A DNA stretch of 35,163 nucleotides from Saprospiraceae bacterium (GTDB lineage: Bacteria > Bacteroidota > Bacteroidia > Chitinophagales > Saprospiraceae). Location: NCBI GenBank assembly GCA_022448945.1, contig JAKVCV010000012.1, forward strand, positions 13,733 through 48,895. Direction: 5' to 3'. The number at the start of each line of letters is the position of its first letter. Positions within the stretch are counted from its first letter, which is position 1. Positions 33,801 to 35,163 of this stretch are shown here, piece after piece. The translations under genes and the position numbers were made by a program. Below the pieces are notes generated by a model. It was not told where the DNA came from and did no database searches. It worked only from the letters and a program-made list of their open reading frames with translations.

Positions 33801-35163
33801 ATGCCAATGCAATTAAATTATTAGGGTCAAAGTTATTGGGGATATTCTGTCCCGTACAACAACCATTATTAAAAGTTGATAAATCAAATGTTATATATCC
33901 ATTTGAACTAATTCTAAATTGTGTATATGTATTACAATAGAAATCAAAACTAAAACCAATTGACAAGCTGCTTGTTAAGGCATCATCAGATAAAATAATA
34001 TTGGAACCGCTTCCTGAAATTGGTGCAAATGTGATAGGTGCAACAGTATATGTACTACAAGCCGATGGATCAGAAAAAGTAATTGTATCGGTTAAATTAC
34101 ACATCAAAGTTGTTGTGTCGCCAGGACAAATAGTATCAAATGTAGCACTAACATTAACTTCACCAGTTCTCCATTTTAATTTTATATCATCAGAACCATT
34201 ACATAATCCATATGTATAATTAATTGTATATACTACAGAGTCATTATGGGTCCCTGAAACAATAGCATCAGGATTATTTATTGAGGTGGATGTTAAATTC
34301 GATATATAGGTACCAGGGCTCGCAGACCAGGAATATACCCCATTTACCAAATCAATGCCAGGACCCGAAATTGCTGTAGTAAAAGATATTGTATCTGGTA
34401 ATGAATTAGGACATAAGGAAGTATCACTTGCTTGTATGTTAAGATTTAATGGCAAAGCACTTAAATATATTACAACATCATCGGTCGTAACACATTGTGT
34501 TCCAGTCACTGGGTCAGGGACAGTAGTAAAGGTTACAGTCATTACAATAGAGTCTCCATCTACAGTATTAGATGGTACACTAACCATGGGACTAGAAATA
34601 GTATCATCAGAAAAGACAACAGGTGTTCCGGAATTTTGTATCCACCCAAATGTTCCTGAAGACAAACTACCTACAGATGAAAAGCTATTTGCCGTTAATT
34701 GTATTTGTTGAGCTATACCTGGACAAATGGTTGTGTCAGATGCTGTTACTTCTACACCAGGAACAATCAAATTATAGCCTAGAATCTGATCTCCGGGAAC
34801 AGGACATGCATTATCTGTAATTCCTATTGTAAAGTTATTTACACCAATATTTGCTGGATTTGCTACTACTTGAACAAATATTTGTACACTATCATGACTA
34901 AATGGAGGGTTAGTATTAGGAATAATAGTCCAGTTTGCTGGACCAAATACAGCATCCAGATTTGTATTGGCGGGATTAATTTGAATAGTATCTCCATCAG
35001 AATCATACAATACCAAATCGAAGATCAGTGTTTCGCCAGCGCAAACAATAAAAGTATTTGCAGTGGTATCAAATGAACCTCCAGTAAATACGGTTGGATT
35101 ATTGGAATTCACGGGAGAAGTACAGTTAACACTGTTTAATACAATCATTTGTATATCTCGTTG
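30838..35163 (-). CDS. Giant SprB-repeat surface protein with T9SS type B sorting domain (5' truncated)
   Basis: An open frame enters from the right edge with no stop, so the N-terminus is missing; the first in-window Met (35148) is probably internal. At least 1,441 residues remain. The N-terminal half is beta-rich (PKD/Ig-like modules and a block with FRFSPGIAFLFG). Seven SprB-like repeats follow, each with a [NDS]G start, a W-S/W-D centre and GLxxGTYxVTVTD...GC. The last ~85 residues, MPTAFSPNGDGINDYF ... VFQFKIFNRWGQLLYDD ... GEFTLIR, are the gliding-motility C-terminal (CHU_C) domain, the type B T9SS signal. The protein is presumably exported by T9SS to the cell surface as an adhesin. Composition is Thr/Asn/Gly/Ser-rich, and the gene is visibly less AT-rich than its neighbours. 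Confidence 0.9.
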   Translation of the reverse strand, partial: QRDIQMIVLNSVNCTSPVNSNNPTVFTGGSFDTTANTFIVCAGETLIFDLVLYDSDGDTIQINPANTNLDAVFGPANWTIIPNTNPPFSHDSVQIFVQVVANPANIGVNNFTIGITDNACPVPGDQILGYNLIVPGVEVTASDTTICPGIAQQIQLTANSFSSVGSLSSGTFGWIQNSGTPVVFSDDTISSPMVSVPSNTVDGDSIVMTVTFTTVPDPVTGTQCVTTDDVVIYLSALPLNLNIQASDTSLCPNSLPDTISFTTAISGPGIDLVNGVYSWSASPGTYISNLTSTSINNPDAIVSGTHNDSVVYTINYTYGLCNGSDDIKLKWRTGEVNVSATFDTICPGDTTTLMCNLTDTITFSDPSACSTYTVAPITFAPISGSGSNIILSDDALTSSLSIGFSFDFYCNTYTQFRISSNGYITFDLSTFNNGCCTGQNIPNNFDPNNLIALAWEDLNPASGGTINYFTTGTAPNRKLVVNYINVPRFGGANNVTGQIVLHEGTNYIDVYTTTVLPDGNTTQGIENIDGTLAIAVPGRNSSQWTASNDAFRFSPGIAFLFGPLTYSWTPSFSVSNPTADNTDAFPQGTTTYYVEINEQGCIQQDSIDIFINSQIPPPTVTCGIPFNQATSVLFEWGQSPGATGWEYSVDSGITYVPVPFSDSFLLVTGLTNGDCANILVRALGTAGPCPTNASTYLECCTTPCPMPNSSTTTDLFCNGLNDGALQIAITGGVLGDHPNYTATLFDTTGGGIQVGTPVSTPDTALFTGLAAGTYYAYLQDTFGCFTYSDTVTITEPDSLIASLDSMTLTTCYDDNDGTASVLSSGGVPGYTWLWDSTANNQTTATATGLLVGVYQVVLSDSRGCTDTLSVNVNSPFPGPPTLTLSTTPSNTCTGNGTATVFTTINMVGDANNFNYIWSNADVTASATGLVPGVATVTVTDENGCVATATTTITGSASLSVTTTFINPGCGSNDGEITAVASGDSVGYLYQWSPNAFGQTSVLATGLPVGTYSVTVTGASNGCTDTATVTLTNNSALNIVGFSPANPTCGNSDGSILALTLGASGTLSFNWSDGQTTNPATGMAAGTYLVTVTDLSTNCSDIADTVLVEPSPTASFTTVNNPACNLTNGSITVTGANAPGPFTYLWSDGQTDATAQGLSPNVAYSCTVSYQGCTVVVADTTLTNDVLQISITDKDDIICNGDLASYANITLITGDSATTSYIWSNNATTQNISGLAAGTYTVTATSGNCTVTQSITVVDIVLTSDAWVVTAGQDVATLQLNGVADINGGLVTNHSNAAYAWMQDTSGVVTIADTSLISTTATALINGTSWLYFNATAGPCSVVDSVYITVESYQGMPTAFSPNGDGINDYFQPAGLAGSMKVFQFKIFNRWGQLLYDDALNHSWDGTYQGVPQPMEVYIYVFEYAPDNADPVLIRGEFTLIR
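30841..31101 (-). other. T9SS type B (gliding-motility C-terminal) sorting domain
   Basis: It encodes the last ~87 residues of the adhesin: AFSPNGDGIND, IFNRWGQL, SWDGTYQG and YIYVFEY, the four hallmark blocks of the family. In characterised systems this domain directs export through the T9SS, often with help from PorP-like partners (established knowledge). Confidence 0.9.
31376..33056 (-). repeat. Array of seven SprB-like repeats in the adhesin gene
   Basis: About 75-residue (230-bp) units, read on the minus strand from 33056 to 31376. Each starts near a Cys with a [GN][DN]G turn (CNGLNDG, CYDDNDG, CTGNG, CGSNDG, CGNSDG, CNLTNG, CNGD) and ends with a strand such as GLAAGTYTVTATSGNC. The units are diverged at DNA level, so they are old repeats rather than a recent expansion. 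Confidence 0.8.

Noticed and set aside
31817-34820. Several plus-strand frames opposite the adhesin gene (e.g. 31817-32200, 34355-34711)
   Set aside because: They are mirror frames of a Thr/Val-rich repeat protein whose own frame is open for over 4 kb with clear domains.

Overview
The window is about 35 kb of AT-rich chromosomal DNA from a member of the Bacteroidota. The evidence is a type IX secretion system (T9SS) plug protein, a large SprB-repeat surface protein with a gliding-motility-type C-terminal sorting domain, a DUF3098 gene between ftsX and uppP, WxxGxW-repeat and YceI proteins, weak or absent Shine-Dalgarno sequences, and several promoters of the Bacteroidota form TTG-N19-21-TAnnTTTG. 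I see no transposase, integrase, phage gene or CRISPR array. The genus cannot be told from the sequence.

Layout. 1-3.5 kb: the end of a SPOR-like protein, a CorA-family Mg2+ channel, the T9SS plug and a free methionine-R-sulfoxide reductase. 3.6-4.9 kb: tRNA-Leu(GAG) with its own promoter and terminator, then a JmjC/cupin-like dioxygenase with a C-terminal membrane helix. 5.0-10.1 kb: four consecutive FKBP peptidyl-prolyl isomerase genes carrying six catalytic domains. 10.2-14 kb: a TPR protein, argininosuccinate lyase and an amidohydrolase. 14-17.5 kb (minus strand): an acyl-CoA carboxylase beta subunit, a bacterial voltage-gated cation channel and a nucleoside phosphorylase. 17.8-21 kb: small envelope and metabolic genes (WxxGxW protein, DUF697/SHOCT protein, lipoprotein, acyl-CoA thioesterase, YceI protein). 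21-24 kb (minus strand): ftsX, DUF3098, uppP and a secreted NPSFE protein. 24-30.8 kb: an RND/MMPL exporter, argS, a biosynthetic-type arginine decarboxylase and an AlkB-like dioxygenase. 30.8 kb to the edge: the 3' part of the giant SprB-repeat adhesin.

The most unusual part is the FKBP cluster. It has one lipoprotein, two periplasmic or secreted proteins with two catalytic domains each, and one protein without a signal peptide. All six catalytic domains keep their main active-site residues. Each exported N-terminal domain appears to contain two copies of the short Mip-like dimerisation motif, whereas the cytoplasmic member has one. Identical DNA tracts between modules suggest recent duplication or gene conversion. 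A folding role for secreted or outer-membrane proteins, including T9SS cargo, is an inference only.
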